From contig NZ_SBHM01000006.1 in the NCBI RefSeq assembly GCF_004028095.1, forward strand, positions 620,001-684,000: 64,000 nt of DNA, written 5' to 3'. Both the position numbers and the translations under genes were made by a program. The notes beneath the pieces were generated by a model that was not told where the DNA came from, made no database searches, and saw nothing but the letters and a program-made list of their open reading frames with translations. Source of the DNA: Paenarthrobacter ureafaciens (GTDB lineage Bacteria; Actinomycetota; Actinomycetes; Actinomycetales; Micrococcaceae). Numbering within the stretch: the first letter of the stretch is position 1; every line of letters begins with the position of its first letter. This document shows positions 24,645 through 35,600 of this stretch, piece after piece.

Positions 24645-26764
24645 CAGTGTCCGGAACTCTGTTCAATAACCTGCAGTACTGCTTCCCCATACCGCTCCAG
24701 CTTTGATGGCCCCACGCCTGCCAGCCCGGCCAACTGCTCCAAGGACCCGGGCCGGGCCTCGGCGATAGCTGTCAAGGTGGCGTCGGTGAAGACGACGTAT
24801 GCAGGCACATCGGCTGATTGTGCCTCCTCGCGGCGCCACTGGCGCAATGCTTCGAAGGTCTGTTCCTCGTACGACGGCGGGCACTGGTTGCAGCGTCCGA
24901 CCTTCCGTTCCGCCCCGGTTGCAAGCATGCTGCCGCAAACCCTGCACGACGCCGGGGCAGCCGCTTTTCGCCGCGGCTTACCGGCGCTGCTCCGGGCGTT
25001 GGCGGTTGCCACCGAGTCAGGACGAAGGCCGTCAAGGAACCGCGACGGCTTGCGGTTTGCCCTGCCGCCGGGCGTCCGGGCAGTGGACCAGGACAGGTTG
25101 AGGTGTTCGCGGGCCCGGGTGATCCCGACATACAGCAGCCGGCGTTCCTCGTCCACGTCCTCGGGTGAATCGGCAAAAGAAATGGGCATGAGGCCTTCAC
25201 TAAGCCCTACCAGGAAAACGGCATCCCATTCCAGGCCTTTCGCGGCATGCAGGGAGGCAAGGGTAACGCCCTGCACCGTGGGAGCGTGTTGGGCCACGGA
25301 ACGTTCCTGGAGCTCATTGACAAACTCAGCGAGGGTGAAGCTCTCTCCCCTGGTGGCGGAAAGCTCATCCGCCAATGCCACCAGCGCCGCCAAGGACTCC
25401 CACCGTTCGCGCAACGCCCCGCCGCTGTGCGGGGCATTCTCCGTATAACCCAGGGAAGCGATGATGTCCCGCACAACTTGGCCGAGGGTCTCCTGCGGGC
25501 CCTCCGCCACTGCCCGGGTAGCCGCCCTCAACTGGAGGATGGCGTCACGGACTTCCTTGCGTGCAAAGAACCGCTCTCCGCCGCGGAGTTGATAGCCGAT
25601 TCCTGCCGAGGCCAACGCTTGTTCATAGGCTTCGGATTGGCCGTTGGTCCGGAACAGGATAGCGATCTCGCTGGCCTTGACTCCGGCGTTGAGCAGCTCC
25701 TGGATCTTCCCTGCCACGACTGCTGCTTCTGCCTCGTCGTCAGGGCACTCCACGAACCGGGGATCGGGTCCTACAGGCCGCTGGGCAACAAGTTTGAGCG
25801 GCGGCGCCCAGGCTGCATCGGCCGCAGGGCCGCCGCTCCGGCGCGAGCCAAGGAGGTCATTGGCCAGCTTGACCACTTGGGGCGTTGACCGGTAGTCGCG
25901 GATGAGCTTGACCACCGTGGCTTTGGGGTACCGCGCCTTGAAACCCAGGAGGTGTTGGGGGGAAGCACCGGTGAAGGAGTAGATGGTCTGGCTGGCATCG
26001 CCCACCACGCACAGTTCGTCGCGTTCGCCGAGCCAGAGATCCAGAAGCCGTTGTTGCAGCGGTGAGACGTCCTGGTACTCATCCACCACGAAGTGGCGGT
26101 ATTGCTCCCGCACCGTAGCGGCCACCTTGGGATCTTCCTGCAGGATCCCAACGGTAATCAGCAGGACGTCCTCGAAGTCAATGACGTTCCGGTCCGTTTT
26201 GATGTCCTCATAGGCCTGGAACACGCGCGAGACGGCCGTGAGGTCCAAGCCGCCAGGAGTACCGCGGCCCTGCGCGTTTTCCAGGTAATTGGCTGGCGTC
26301 AGCATGGAGACCTTCGCCCATTCGATTTCCGCGGCGAGGTCCCTGATGGATGCGCGGTCGGTGCTCAGGCGAAGGCGGCGGGAGGCCTCCGCAATCATGT
26401 TCGCCTTGTGGTCGAGGAGGCTGGGCAGCGTGCCCCCGATGGCTTGTGGCCAGAAGAACTGAAGCTGCCGCAGCGCCGCAGCGTGGAACGTGCGTGCCTG
26501 CACGTTGGGTACGCCAAGGTCCCTGAGCCTGCTGCGCATTTCAGCAGCAGCGCGGGCGGTGAAGGTGACAGCCAGCAGCCGCTGTGGTGAGTACACGCCC
26601 GAATGCACCCCATACGCGATGCGGTGCGTAATGGCACGGGTCTTGCCGGTGCCGGCACCGGCCAGGACACAGATCGGCCCCGTCAGGGTGCTGGCTACCT
26701 CGCGTTGTTCCTCGTCCAGGCCGCCAAGGATTCTGTCCTCAAGTGTCCCGTCGGCCGGCGTCAT
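24644..26764 (-). CDS. uvrD2: ATP-dependent DNA helicase UvrD2
   Basis: A 706-residue superfamily 1A 3'-to-5' helicase. Motif I is AGAGTGKT, motif Ia TFTARAAAEM, motif II DEYQDVSPLQ, motif III VGDASQTIYSFTGA, motif VI VGITRAREHLNLSW. After the motor comes the tetracysteine module CRVC-N14-CNQC, the same C-x2-C-x14-C-x2-C spacing known in mycobacterial UvrD2. A C-terminal HRDC domain follows (SLEQLAGLAGVGPSKLERYG). A GTG at 26776 overlapping the nudC stop (GTGA) is an alternative start four residues longer. It lies between nudC and the YgjP-type gene on one transcript. Confidence 0.94.
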   Translation of the reverse strand: MTPADGTLEDRILGGLDEEQREVASTLTGPICVLAGAGTGKTRAITHRIAYGVHSGVYSPQRLLAVTFTARAAAEMRSRLRDLGVPNVQARTFHAAALRQLQFFWPQAIGGTLPSLLDHKANMIAEASRRLRLSTDRASIRDLAAEIEWAKVSMLTPANYLENAQGRGTPGGLDLTAVSRVFQAYEDIKTDRNVIDFEDVLLITVGILQEDPKVAATVREQYRHFVVDEYQDVSPLQQRLLDLWLGERDELCVVGDASQTIYSFTGASPQHLLGFKARYPKATVVKLIRDYRSTPQVVKLANDLLGSRRSGGPAADAAWAPPLKLVAQRPVGPDPRFVECPDDEAEAAVVAGKIQELLNAGVKASEIAILFRTNGQSEAYEQALASAGIGYQLRGGERFFARKEVRDAILQLRAATRAVAEGPQETLGQVVRDIIASLGYTENAPHSGGALRERWESLAALVALADELSATRGESFTLAEFVNELQERSVAQHAPTVQGVTLASLHAAKGLEWDAVFLVGLSEGLMPISFADSPEDVDEERRLLYVGITRAREHLNLSWSTARTPGGRANRKPSRFLDGLRPDSVATANARSSAGKPRRKAAAPASCRVCGSMLATGAERKVGRCNQCPPSYEEQTFEALRQWRREEAQSADVPAYVVFTDATLTAIAEARPGSLEQLAGLAGVGPSKLERYGEAVLQVIEQSSGH

Positions 26765-26772
26765 TCCTTCGA

Positions 26773-27759
26773 TCACGGTTGGAGGTCTTCGATCACTCCG
26801 CCGTACCAGTGCTCTATCAGGGAACGGGCAATGGACAGCCGCGTGGAAATGGTGATCTCGCCACGCAGCACGGCATCCTGCAGTTCTTCGCGACTGAACC
26901 ACCGGGCGCGGGTAACCTCAACGCCGTCGGGCCGGGCAACGGCGTCGTCCGTGGTGGCAGTGAACCCCAGCATCAAGGACGCCGGAAACGGCCATGACTG
27001 CGAACCCAGGTACTGGCAGGCGGTGACCCGGACGCCAACCTCTTCGCCGATCTCCCGGACGACTGCCTGTTCCAACGACTCACCCGGTTCAACGAAACCG
27101 GCCAAGGTTGAATAGTTCTTTGCATCCGCCGGACCGCCACCGCCCAGGAGCAAGCGGCCATCAGGCCCGACCACCGTGACAATGATCGCCGGATCCGTGC
27201 GCGGGTAGTGTTCCGAGTTATCGGCGGGGCAACGCCTGACCCAACCGCCGGCCTCAACGTCGGTAGGTGTGCCGCACTGCGGACAATGCGTATGCGTGGC
27301 ATGCCAGTTGCTGATGGCACTGGCCTCAACAAAAAGCGCGGTGTCGCTTGCATCCAGCCGCCCCGCGACATCCCGGAAACCTGCCCACTGCGTATCCGCC
27401 GGAGCCAGTGAACCGAGGGTCAACTGTTCACGCACGGAGAAGAGGACAACGGGGGTGCCTTCCGGAACCGACGACGGGCCCAAGGTGGTGCCCAGGTAGA
27501 TCGGGAGGACGTTCCCCGGCCCGGACTGGTTCAACCCCTGCCACAGAGTGAGGGCATCGCCGAACCACAAGCCTTGGCCGTTTACCAAGGCTTGGCGTTG
27601 TGAAATCACTATGGCCTTGGCCGTCCCCGAGGCAATAAGCTCCTCCACCATTCCCGGCTTGAGCCGTGCTGCGGAGCCGCGATCCACCAGGGCAGGGCGG
27701 ACCGGAAGAACAGTGTCCATAAGGTGGTTGGCCAGGGCTGGAGACTCCGTATAGCTCAT
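26773..27759 (-). CDS. nudC: NADH pyrophosphatase NudC (Nudix hydrolase)
   Basis: A 328-residue Nudix enzyme that hydrolyses NADH and can remove NAD caps from RNA. The zinc ribbon is CPQCGTPTDVEAGGWVRRC, with only three of the usual four cysteines obvious. The Nudix box is GFVEPGESLEQAVVREIGEE. The NADH-specific SQPWPFPxS motif appears as SQSWPFPAS, one substitution. ATG 27759 (MSYTESPALA) gives the expected N-terminal domain. Its stop overlaps a possible GTG start of uvrD2. The nudC-uvrD2 order is the one known in mycobacteria. Confidence 0.93.
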   Translation of the reverse strand: MSYTESPALANHLMDTVLPVRPALVDRGSAARLKPGMVEELIASGTAKAIVISQRQALVNGQGLWFGDALTLWQGLNQSGPGNVLPIYLGTTLGPSSVPEGTPVVLFSVREQLTLGSLAPADTQWAGFRDVAGRLDASDTALFVEASAISNWHATHTHCPQCGTPTDVEAGGWVRRCPADNSEHYPRTDPAIIVTVVGPDGRLLLGGGGPADAKNYSTLAGFVEPGESLEQAVVREIGEEVGVRVTACQYLGSQSWPFPASLMLGFTATTDDAVARPDGVEVTRARWFSREELQDAVLRGEITISTRLSIARSLIEHWYGGVIEDLQP

Positions 27760-27930
27760 GTATCTACCGTACTGACTCGCACCGACAAATAACATTTCAA
27801 GCATCCCGATGTGGACGCCCGACGGACGGAGGCCCCGTACGGCCCCGATTCGTCCTTGATTTCCGGAAGATCTGGAGACTCGCCGCAGTGCATCATGGCC
27901 ATGGGCGCGACTCAATCTACCGTTGAAGAC

Positions 27931-29175
27931 GTGAGAAGAACACCGCTTGAATTGGCCGCCATTGCAACCGCGGCGGTGCCCGGGCTGGCGCCGACGGCCA
28001 CAGCCCCCTCCCCTGACGACGCCGACTTCGACTCCGCGTTGCTGATGGATGGCGAGGGCAAGCGCTGGCGCGTCAGGTGTCCGCGCCACCCGGAGGCCAG
28101 CACACGGCTCGAGACGGAGTTCATGATCCTGCGCGCTTTCGCGCCTGCCATCCGGGCCGAGCTGCCGTTCCATGTGCCTACCGTGGCAGGGACGGTCCGC
28201 CAAGGCGACCTCACGACCTTCGTTTATGCCCATTTGCAGGGTTCCACCCTCTCCATCGAGGAACTCTCCGAAGGCAGTCCGGACCTGGCACGCGAGATCG
28301 GTTCGGCACTTGCGGCGATCCACGATCTTCCCTTGGCGCTGGTCACCAATGCCGACCTCCCCAGCTATTCGGCCAATGAGTTCCGGCAACGCAAACTCAA
28401 CGAACTGGACCAGGCGGCGACGACGGGAAAGATTCCGGCCGTCCTCCTGCGGCGTTGGGAACATGCGCTCGAAGACGTGGCACTGTGGCGGTTCAATACC
28501 TCGGTGGTGCACGGCGATCTCCACGAAGACAACCTCATGGTGCAGCACGACGCCGTCACTGCTGTCACCGGGTGGACCGACCTCCGCATCGGCGACCCCG
28601 CCGACGACTTCGCCTGGTTGGTTGCTTCCAATGAGGCATCGTTCATTGATGCGGTTCTGGCCCGGTACACGCAGGTCCGCCGCGAGAATCCTGATCCCCA
28701 CCTGCTTCGGCGGGCAGCTCTCCTGGCCGAATTCGCGCTAGCGCAGTACTTGGTCAAGGCGATGGCCGTCGGGCACCAGGACATGACGGCGGAAGCCGAA
28801 TCCATGCTGCGGTCGCTCGCCGATGACATCGAAGAGCAAGCACGGAAGGATGAAGCAGCCCGCGCCGAGGAAGGCACCACGGACGAGCGCGTGGACGCCG
28901 CTGCTCCGGCGGACGCCGGGACAGGTGCAGGGGCCGCTCAGCTGCAGGGACCGGCGCTTCCCGCCGTGAGTGTGGCGGCCATCCCTGACGCCGAAGCAGA
29001 GGCCGCTTCATCCGGTGCCGGGGACGTCGAGTCCGAACAGGACCCCGATGCCACGGGGACAATCCCCGTTGTCGCAGCAGGGCCTGCCACCGGGACCTCG
29101 GAGAAGGAAGACACCTCCACTACGGCCATCAACGTCGTCAAGCTGGCGCCGGTGCACGCAGCGGACAGGGCCTGA
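27931..29175 (+). CDS. Aminoglycoside/macrolide phosphotransferase-fold protein
   Basis: A kinase-like protein of 414 residues from the GTG at 27931 (in-frame ATGs at 27895 and 27901 are alternatives). The N-lobe runs to about residue 90. The C-lobe has the Brenner motif VVHGDLHEDNLMV and the later GDPADDFAWLV. The usual metal-binding Asp of the DxD/DWS position reads VTGWTDLRIGDP, so a Gly stands where Asp is common, while the following WTD keeps an Asp. A long Ala/Glu/Pro-rich tail (about residues 315-414) looks disordered. It lies opposite in strand between nudC and adnB. Substrate unknown; a resistance role cannot be claimed. Confidence 0.75.
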   Translation: MRRTPLELAAIATAAVPGLAPTATAPSPDDADFDSALLMDGEGKRWRVRCPRHPEASTRLETEFMILRAFAPAIRAELPFHVPTVAGTVRQGDLTTFVYAHLQGSTLSIEELSEGSPDLAREIGSALAAIHDLPLALVTNADLPSYSANEFRQRKLNELDQAATTGKIPAVLLRRWEHALEDVALWRFNTSVVHGDLHEDNLMVQHDAVTAVTGWTDLRIGDPADDFAWLVASNEASFIDAVLARYTQVRRENPDPHLLRRAALLAEFALAQYLVKAMAVGHQDMTAEAESMLRSLADDIEEQARKDEAARAEEGTTDERVDAAAPADAGTGAGAAQLQGPALPAVSVAAIPDAEAEAASSGAGDVESEQDPDATGTIPVVAAGPATGTSEKEDTSTTAINVVKLAPVHAADRA

Positions 29176-29190
29176 GCCCCACCGCCACGA

Positions 29191-32100
29191 TTATTGCCCT
29201 CTCCCGCCACCGTTGTGGAGCAGGGCCTTGGCGATGATGCCTTCAAGCTCTTCAGCCGTTCCGAGGTCATGCGGACGCACAACGGCGTCCTCAGCGACGT
29301 AATAAAAGGCAGCGCTGACATCCTCCAGCGGAACCTGCTGGAGCCTCGCCCAGGCCAGGCGGTAAACAGCCAACTGGACCGCCCGTGCCTCCAATTGCTT
29401 TCCTGAGGGGCGCCGACCCGTTTTCCAGTCAATCAAATGCCAGCGGCCGTCTGCGTCGCGGAAGACGGCATCGATCCTGCCGCGGACCACGACGTCCCCG
29501 ATCTTCGTCTCCACGGGTACTTCCACGAAGGCAGGTGCCCTGTGTGCCCACTCAGACTGTTTGAACGCCTCAGCCATTTCCTTGAGCCCGTAGGCGTCGT
29601 CGATGTGGGCGTCCGCTCCCGGGGCCTCGTCGAGGTCCAACATTCCGGTGGTTCCGAAGTACTCTTCCACCCAAGCGTGGAAGGCAGTTCCCTTCCGCGC
29701 GGACATTCCCGGTTCCCGTGGCACCGGTCTGCGCAACTGTGCCAGAACTGCCGCGGGATCGGTTCCCAAGTCGACAAACAGCGAGGCCGAGATATGGCTG
29801 GGCAGATGGACGGCTTGCTCCGAAGAGTGCCGGCCATGGCGCGCGAGCAGAAGTGCAGCTTCTTCCGACCAGCGCAGGAACCGCCCGTGCGCCGCCGTGT
29901 TTTCCTGTGGCAAGGGTGGCTCTGACCCGTGATCCCCGATGAACCCGCGAACCAGTTCCGCTGCCCTGTCCATTGCCGCACGACGACCGGGGGCCAGCCG
30001 CAGGCGGTTGCCACTACGGGGATCCGACGGCCCTTCCAAGGGATCGTAAGGAAAGAGCGCTACCTCAACTGTGGTTGTCAGCGGACTCGACTGCGGCAGT
30101 GCTTCCTCGGACACTGATTCCGGGTGGATCCCCGCTGCGCCGTGGTCTGCGAGTTGGGCCAATTCCGATAAGAAGGGCGACATCTCTGCAATACCCGCCC
30201 TGGAACCGTTCCAGGCGGCGCTTGAGACCCACAGCACAAACTTTGCCCGCGTGTAGGCAACATAGGCGAGGCGCCGCTCCTCGGCCTCGCCATGGTGTTG
30301 AACGTCGGCTTTGAAGGCCTTCTCTGCGTCGAGCCATCCCTTCTGGTCAGGCTGGTCAAGATCCCACTGTGGAAGGTCCGCGTGGTCCCCCCGCAGCGGC
30401 CACGGCAGGGCGGACGAGCCACTGCTCCAGCGCGAGTCACGGTTGCTGGGGAAAGACCCGGAATTCAGGCCCGGCACGAAGACCACGTCCCACTCCAGGC
30501 CCTTGGAAGCATGGACTGTCAGCAGCTGTATCGCTTCCCGGTTCGCCTCTACGGGAGCTGCATCCAAGCCGCCTTCCTCCGAGGCCGCGGCTTCCAACCA
30601 CGACAGGAAAGCCAGCAGATCGATCCGCTGCGACGTCTGCAGGAATCCTGCGGCGGCGTCCTGGAACGCGTCCAGGTTGCGCCGGGCCTGATGAATGCTG
30701 ACACCCGGCTTGGCCGCTACTTCGATGTCCAGGAGCATGGCCCGTTCCACCTCACCCAAAAGCGTCGTGAGGTCGTCACCGATGTAGCTGCGCAGCACAC
30801 GCAACTCCGCGGACAGCTTTGCGAGGCGGCCCAGGGCCTCCCCGCTGATGGTCCTTCCCTGCGCCGAGGTCCACCCGGCCTGAGGCAGGTAGTCCAGGGC
30901 CTCGACGAGACTGGCCGAGTCCGTGAGATCGCTTTCCACCACGACGGCCTGCGGATCCTCATGGTCATCAGGGAAGGCCGTCTGCACCCCGGGGCTTGAC
31001 CGGCGACGCGCCAGGTAGCGTGACCAGTCACTGAATGCCATGAGGTCTGCCGGACCGATCCGCCAGCGTGCCCCCGCCAACAACCGCATCAATGCATCGG
31101 AGCGTCCGGGATCGGCCAGTACGCGGAGCGTAGCCACCAGGTCCACGATCTCCGGCGTATCAAGCAGGCCTCCGAGGCCCACGATCTGGTAATCGATGCC
31201 CTGGACCTCGAACTCCCGGCGCAGGCACTCCATCTGGGCTCGACGCCGGCAAAGTACGGCCATGGTGGGCCTGACCGGCGTTCCGTCTTTCTCCTCCTCA
31301 AAGATGGTTCGCTGGTACCGGCGGACATCCCTGGCCAGGGCTGCGGCCTCCTGTTCGTCCGTCTGGAAACGGCCCATGACGACAGCGCCCTCCACCGCCG
31401 CCGGGCTGGGGACCAACGGCGGCACCTGCACTCCGCCGGATCTGGTACGGTCACCGGCCGGGCCGTCTTTGGAGGCTTCCTGATTCAACGGTGCGGCAAT
31501 GGTGTTGGCAGCCGTGAGGATGTTCCGGCCGTTCCGCCACGCAGTAGTGAGGTAGGAGGTGGGCGCCGGAGCCAAGCCAGGCTCTCCGCGTGCCGGGGCT
31601 GTGAGGCGGACCGGGAACTCGTGCACGAAATGGAACAACTGCCCGGCCGAAGCTCCCCGGAACCCGTAAATGGACTGGTTGGGATCGCCCACGGCAGTCA
31701 CGGCATGGCCGTCCCCGAAAAGCCGGGAGAAGAGCACCAATTGGGCGTGTGAGGTGTCCTGGAACTCGTCAAGGAGGACCACCTTGTACCGTGCCCGTTC
31801 AGTGGCCGCTGCCAACGGAATATCGTGGGCAATCCGCGCGGCCAGCGCTACGAGGTCCCCGAAGTCCAGGACGCCCCTTTGCCGTTTGGCTTCCTGGTAG
31901 CGGACCACCATATCAGCCACGCTGGCCCGCGTGCGCAGCATCGCTGCCATGTCCAAGGCGCCTTGGGTTGGATTCTTTTTGGAACCGGCAACGTAAGGCA
32001 ACCGGGTCAGGACCCCGACCTTTTCCAGGATCCATTCCCGCACCGCGTCCGGCTCCCGGAGATGCTCGGCACATTCACCCGCGAGCTGGATGACGCCATT

Positions 32101-32694
32101 GACAAGAGTGGACTTAGCGGCCGTGAAATGCTCGAAGGTACCGTCGTAAGCCTCAACGGTCTGGCTGGCCAATTGCCACGACTGGGCGCTCCCCAGCAGG
32201 ACGACGTCCCGTTCGATGCCCAGGCGCAATCCGTAATCGGACACGATGCTGCTCGCATAAGAGTGGTAGGTGGATACCTTGGGCTCGAGGTCGTCGGCGT
32301 TGGCCAGGCTCTCCGGAAAGCCAAGCCGGCCATCATCTTCGGCAGCAATGCGTTGAAGCGTAGCGAGCTTGGCCCGGATCCGGCTGGCCAACTCACCGGC
32401 AGCCTTGCGGGTAAACGTAACCCCCAGAACCTCTTCAGGACGCACCCAGCCGTTGGCGACCAGCCACACCACCCGGTCCGCCATGGTGGCGGTCTTGCCG
32501 GAACCCGCGCCGGCGATGACCAGCCGGGGAGTCAGCGGGGATTCAATGATGCTTGCTTGTTCCGGAGTTGGCCTGTTCTTCTCGCCAAGGATGCCCGCAA
32601 GCTCAGAAGGCGTAAACCGGACCGGGAGCGGTTCATGGGAGCGGGGATCGGTTGCAGCAGTTGTGCCCATCCCGTCCAGAAGATCGATCGTCAT
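29191..32694 (-). CDS. adnB: AdnB-like helicase-nuclease (UvrD/RecB type)
   Basis: A 1167-residue motor-nuclease for double-strand break end resection, partner of the upstream gene. Helicase motifs are IAGAGSGKTATM (I), TFTRKAAGEL (Ia), LLDEFQDTSHAQ (II), VGDPNQSIYGFRGA (III) and YVAYTRAKFVLWV (VI), all well conserved. The C-terminal PD-(D/E)xK nuclease domain reads RIDAVFRDADGRWHLIDWKTG, with catalytic Asp and Lys. The ATG overlaps the stop of the upstream gene as ATGA, so the two proteins are made together, as for mycobacterial AdnAB. It converges on the phosphotransferase gene with 15 bp between. Confidence 0.9.
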   Translation of the reverse strand: MTIDLLDGMGTTAATDPRSHEPLPVRFTPSELAGILGEKNRPTPEQASIIESPLTPRLVIAGAGSGKTATMADRVVWLVANGWVRPEEVLGVTFTRKAAGELASRIRAKLATLQRIAAEDDGRLGFPESLANADDLEPKVSTYHSYASSIVSDYGLRLGIERDVVLLGSAQSWQLASQTVEAYDGTFEHFTAAKSTLVNGVIQLAGECAEHLREPDAVREWILEKVGVLTRLPYVAGSKKNPTQGALDMAAMLRTRASVADMVVRYQEAKRQRGVLDFGDLVALAARIAHDIPLAAATERARYKVVLLDEFQDTSHAQLVLFSRLFGDGHAVTAVGDPNQSIYGFRGASAGQLFHFVHEFPVRLTAPARGEPGLAPAPTSYLTTAWRNGRNILTAANTIAAPLNQEASKDGPAGDRTRSGGVQVPPLVPSPAAVEGAVVMGRFQTDEQEAAALARDVRRYQRTIFEEEKDGTPVRPTMAVLCRRRAQMECLRREFEVQGIDYQIVGLGGLLDTPEIVDLVATLRVLADPGRSDALMRLLAGARWRIGPADLMAFSDWSRYLARRRSSPGVQTAFPDDHEDPQAVVVESDLTDSASLVEALDYLPQAGWTSAQGRTISGEALGRLAKLSAELRVLRSYIGDDLTTLLGEVERAMLLDIEVAAKPGVSIHQARRNLDAFQDAAAGFLQTSQRIDLLAFLSWLEAAASEEGGLDAAPVEANREAIQLLTVHASKGLEWDVVFVPGLNSGSFPSNRDSRWSSGSSALPWPLRGDHADLPQWDLDQPDQKGWLDAEKAFKADVQHHGEAEERRLAYVAYTRAKFVLWVSSAAWNGSRAGIAEMSPFLSELAQLADHGAAGIHPESVSEEALPQSSPLTTTVEVALFPYDPLEGPSDPRSGNRLRLAPGRRAAMDRAAELVRGFIGDHGSEPPLPQENTAAHGRFLRWSEEAALLLARHGRHSSEQAVHLPSHISASLFVDLGTDPAAVLAQLRRPVPREPGMSARKGTAFHAWVEEYFGTTGMLDLDEAPGADAHIDDAYGLKEMAEAFKQSEWAHRAPAFVEVPVETKIGDVVVRGRIDAVFRDADGRWHLIDWKTGRRPSGKQLEARAVQLAVYRLAWARLQQVPLEDVSAAFYYVAEDAVVRPHDLGTAEELEGIIAKALLHNGGGRGQ

Positions 32695-35600
32695 TCCGTG
32701 ACCTGCTTTCCTCTGGCACACAACGGGCAAACATCGGGCAGGCGGCAGCCGTGTCCGCCGAACCCGCTCTTGCCGGGATCGTGCCGGGCTTCGAATGTTG
32801 CTCCTGCCATCAAACGTGCGGCTTCGTTGACAAGGGGCCCAGCCCAATTGTCCTCTTCCTCCAGCGCATCCTGTTGTTGAATGACGGGCGTTTTGGTCTT
32901 GGTTCCCAACTGGGCGAGGGCGGCGCCCCCCGGGGCGCGGGCGGATGCAGCATCCGTGGAGGAGCCGGCGTCGACATTCGGTCCAACCACGCCGGCATCC
33001 TCAAATGCCCCTTCGAGGACGGCGACCTGGTAAGCCCCGAGCTGCGGGTGGCGGGCAACGTCCGCCTTGCCGGGCTGGCGCTTGCCGGTTTTGAGGTCCA
33101 CGATCACCAATCTCCCTTCGGCATCAATTTCCAAGCGGTCCACCTGTCCGCGCAGGACTGCGTGGCGGGCGCCGTCGTCGGTTCCGGACTCGCCGTGTTC
33201 GAGGTCCGGGAGGCGGACTTCGAAATCGTGTTCCACTGCCAACAGGCTTCGGCCTTCGCTGCGCATCTCCACTACGTACTGGGCCAGCTTGCGGACCATC
33301 AGTTCAGCACGCTGGAAATCGAGCTTGCCTTCCCAGTTGTCCTTCATGCCCAAGGTGGGCCAGCGCTTGACGAGTTCGGCAACATACTCGGCTCCCGAGG
33401 CCTCCGGCAACTCCTGGGCAATGCCGTGGACCAGGGTCCCCAGGCTTCGGGCAAAGTCCGTTGCTGCTTCTCCGCCGGCGGCCTGGACAAACCAATCAAG
33501 AGGCGACTTGTGAACGGTCTCCACCTTGGACGGCGACACGCTGACCGTTCCGCCGGGCGGTACGATGGCGGCCTCCGAACTCAGGGGCGCCAACCCCCAC
33601 CAGGAGTCCGGGTGGGCTCCGGGAACGGGCGGTTCGGCCATGGCGAGGCGGGCAAGCACACGCGCTGCAACGGCCGCGACATCGGGTTCTCCCGGAGCTG
33701 CCGGCTCTCCGGACTGTGCATGCTGACGGAGCTCGGCAACCAACGCACGCAGCGTCATGGGCCGGTCCACGGGGGTGTACTCCCGCTGGTACTCCCCCTG
33801 CGGCAAAGGTGCCGCATAGTCCAGGAATGAGGAGGGCTGTTCGTCCTCGGACGATACTGCCGTGCAGATCAGCACCTCGCGGGCCCGCGAAACCGCCGTG
33901 GAAAAACTACGTAGCTCGTCATAACGGATGTCCCTCAGGCGGCTCAGTGGTCCGCGCCCCAGCGCGTATTCCACGCCATGCTCTACGGCATCGGCGAACA
34001 GGGTGCTTCCCAGCAACTCACCGCGAAGCCGGGTGTTGGGCCAGACCCCTTCCTGGAGCCCGGCAACTATGACGACGGGCCACTCCCGGCCTGCCGCGCT
34101 GGCGGGCGTCATCAGTTCGACGCACTCTTCCAGTTGTGCCCGCGCCGCCAGGGTGTCCATGGGAAGTTCCTGGTTCAGCAGGTACTCCAGGAATTGCTCG
34201 GGCCCGGAGCCCGGCAGCTGGTCCACGTAGCGTTCGGCCGTATGGAACAGGGCCATCATCGCATCAAGGTCGCGGTCGGCCCGCGCACCCGCATTGCCGC
34301 CTTCGAGGGCTGCTTCCGCCCACCGTGACGCCAGTCCGGTGGCGTTCCACAGCGCCCAGAGGACCGACTCGGCATTGGCCCCGGGCTCATTCGCAGCTGC
34401 GGAGCCGGCCGCAAGCATTCGGGAAAGCCTCCGTGCAACGCTTCCCTCGATACCCAGGGTTGCAAGGGCACCAGGCTGCAGGAGCGCTTCTACCAGGAGG
34501 GCATCGCTGGACCTGCCTCCGCCTCCCTGGAGCTCCTCGCGCCGCAGAGATTGCCGCAGCCTGCGCAGTTCAATGGCCGATGCGCCACCAATCCGCGAGG
34601 TCAGGAGGGAGACTGCGGTTTCCGGTGTGAGTTTCTCCGGATCGAGGACGACCGCGAAAGCCTCCAGCAGGGGCCGAACTGCTACCTCGTCCCGGACTGC
34701 GGAGTCGGCAACGGGAACGCGGACGGGAATTCCCTGGCCGCTCAGGTACCGCTCCAATTGGGAAATCTGGCCACCGTTGCGGACGATGACGGCGATCTCG
34801 CTGAGTTCCCGGCCCTCCCGTAGCTGCGCCAGGAGGATGCGCTGCGCTATGTAGCGCATCTCGTGGACGGAAGAGGGCAGTATGTGGCCCTCAGCCGTAC
34901 CCTGCACGCCGGGGACGGAATGGCCGTTGCGCGGCTTGCCTGTTTCCGGCTGCGCTGGAACATCCGGCTGCGCTAGTACTTCCGGCTGCGCTAAAACACG
35001 GGCCAGCTGTCCGCCCGCACGTTGCGAAATCCGTGACGCCACCCTGGTCCACGCCTCGGCGACCTGCGGGGCGTGGCGATGCGTGACTGACAACGGGCGG
35101 ACGAGGACATCTTCCTCCCGCCCGCCCCGCAGCAGGGATGGAAGGTCCGCCACCAAGTCCGGGCGCGCGCCTCGGAAACCCTGGACTACGGTGTCCGGCG
35201 AGTATGTGACCAGGACGTCCTTGCCCTCGGCAATGTCTGCCAACAGTTCAAAGATGGCCGGGTTTGATTCCTGCGCATCATCAACCAGGATCAATTGAAG
35301 CCGTTCCCGTTCGGCTGCCAGGAAGGCCGGCGAATCCTGGAAGATCTGGCGGGCCGTGGTAAGAATTCCGGCGGGATCGAAGGCCTCCGGCATACGCAGG
35401 TCCAGGACGTCCCTGTACTCACGGTAGAGTTCGGCCGCAGCCATCCAGTCCGGCCGCCCGCATTCCCACGCCAGCGCCACCAGGTCCTCGGCCGTGCGTC
35501 CGGATTCGATAATACGGTCGAACAATTGACGGATCTCGTGCCGGAAACCCCGGGTGGACAGAGCCGCCGACAGGTCTTCAGGCCACGGCAACTCGAAGCC

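Noticed and set aside
27931..29175. Calling the phosphotransferase-fold gene an antibiotic resistance gene
   Set aside because: Only the general kinase fold is visible, the catalytic region is altered, and the setting is a DNA-repair locus.
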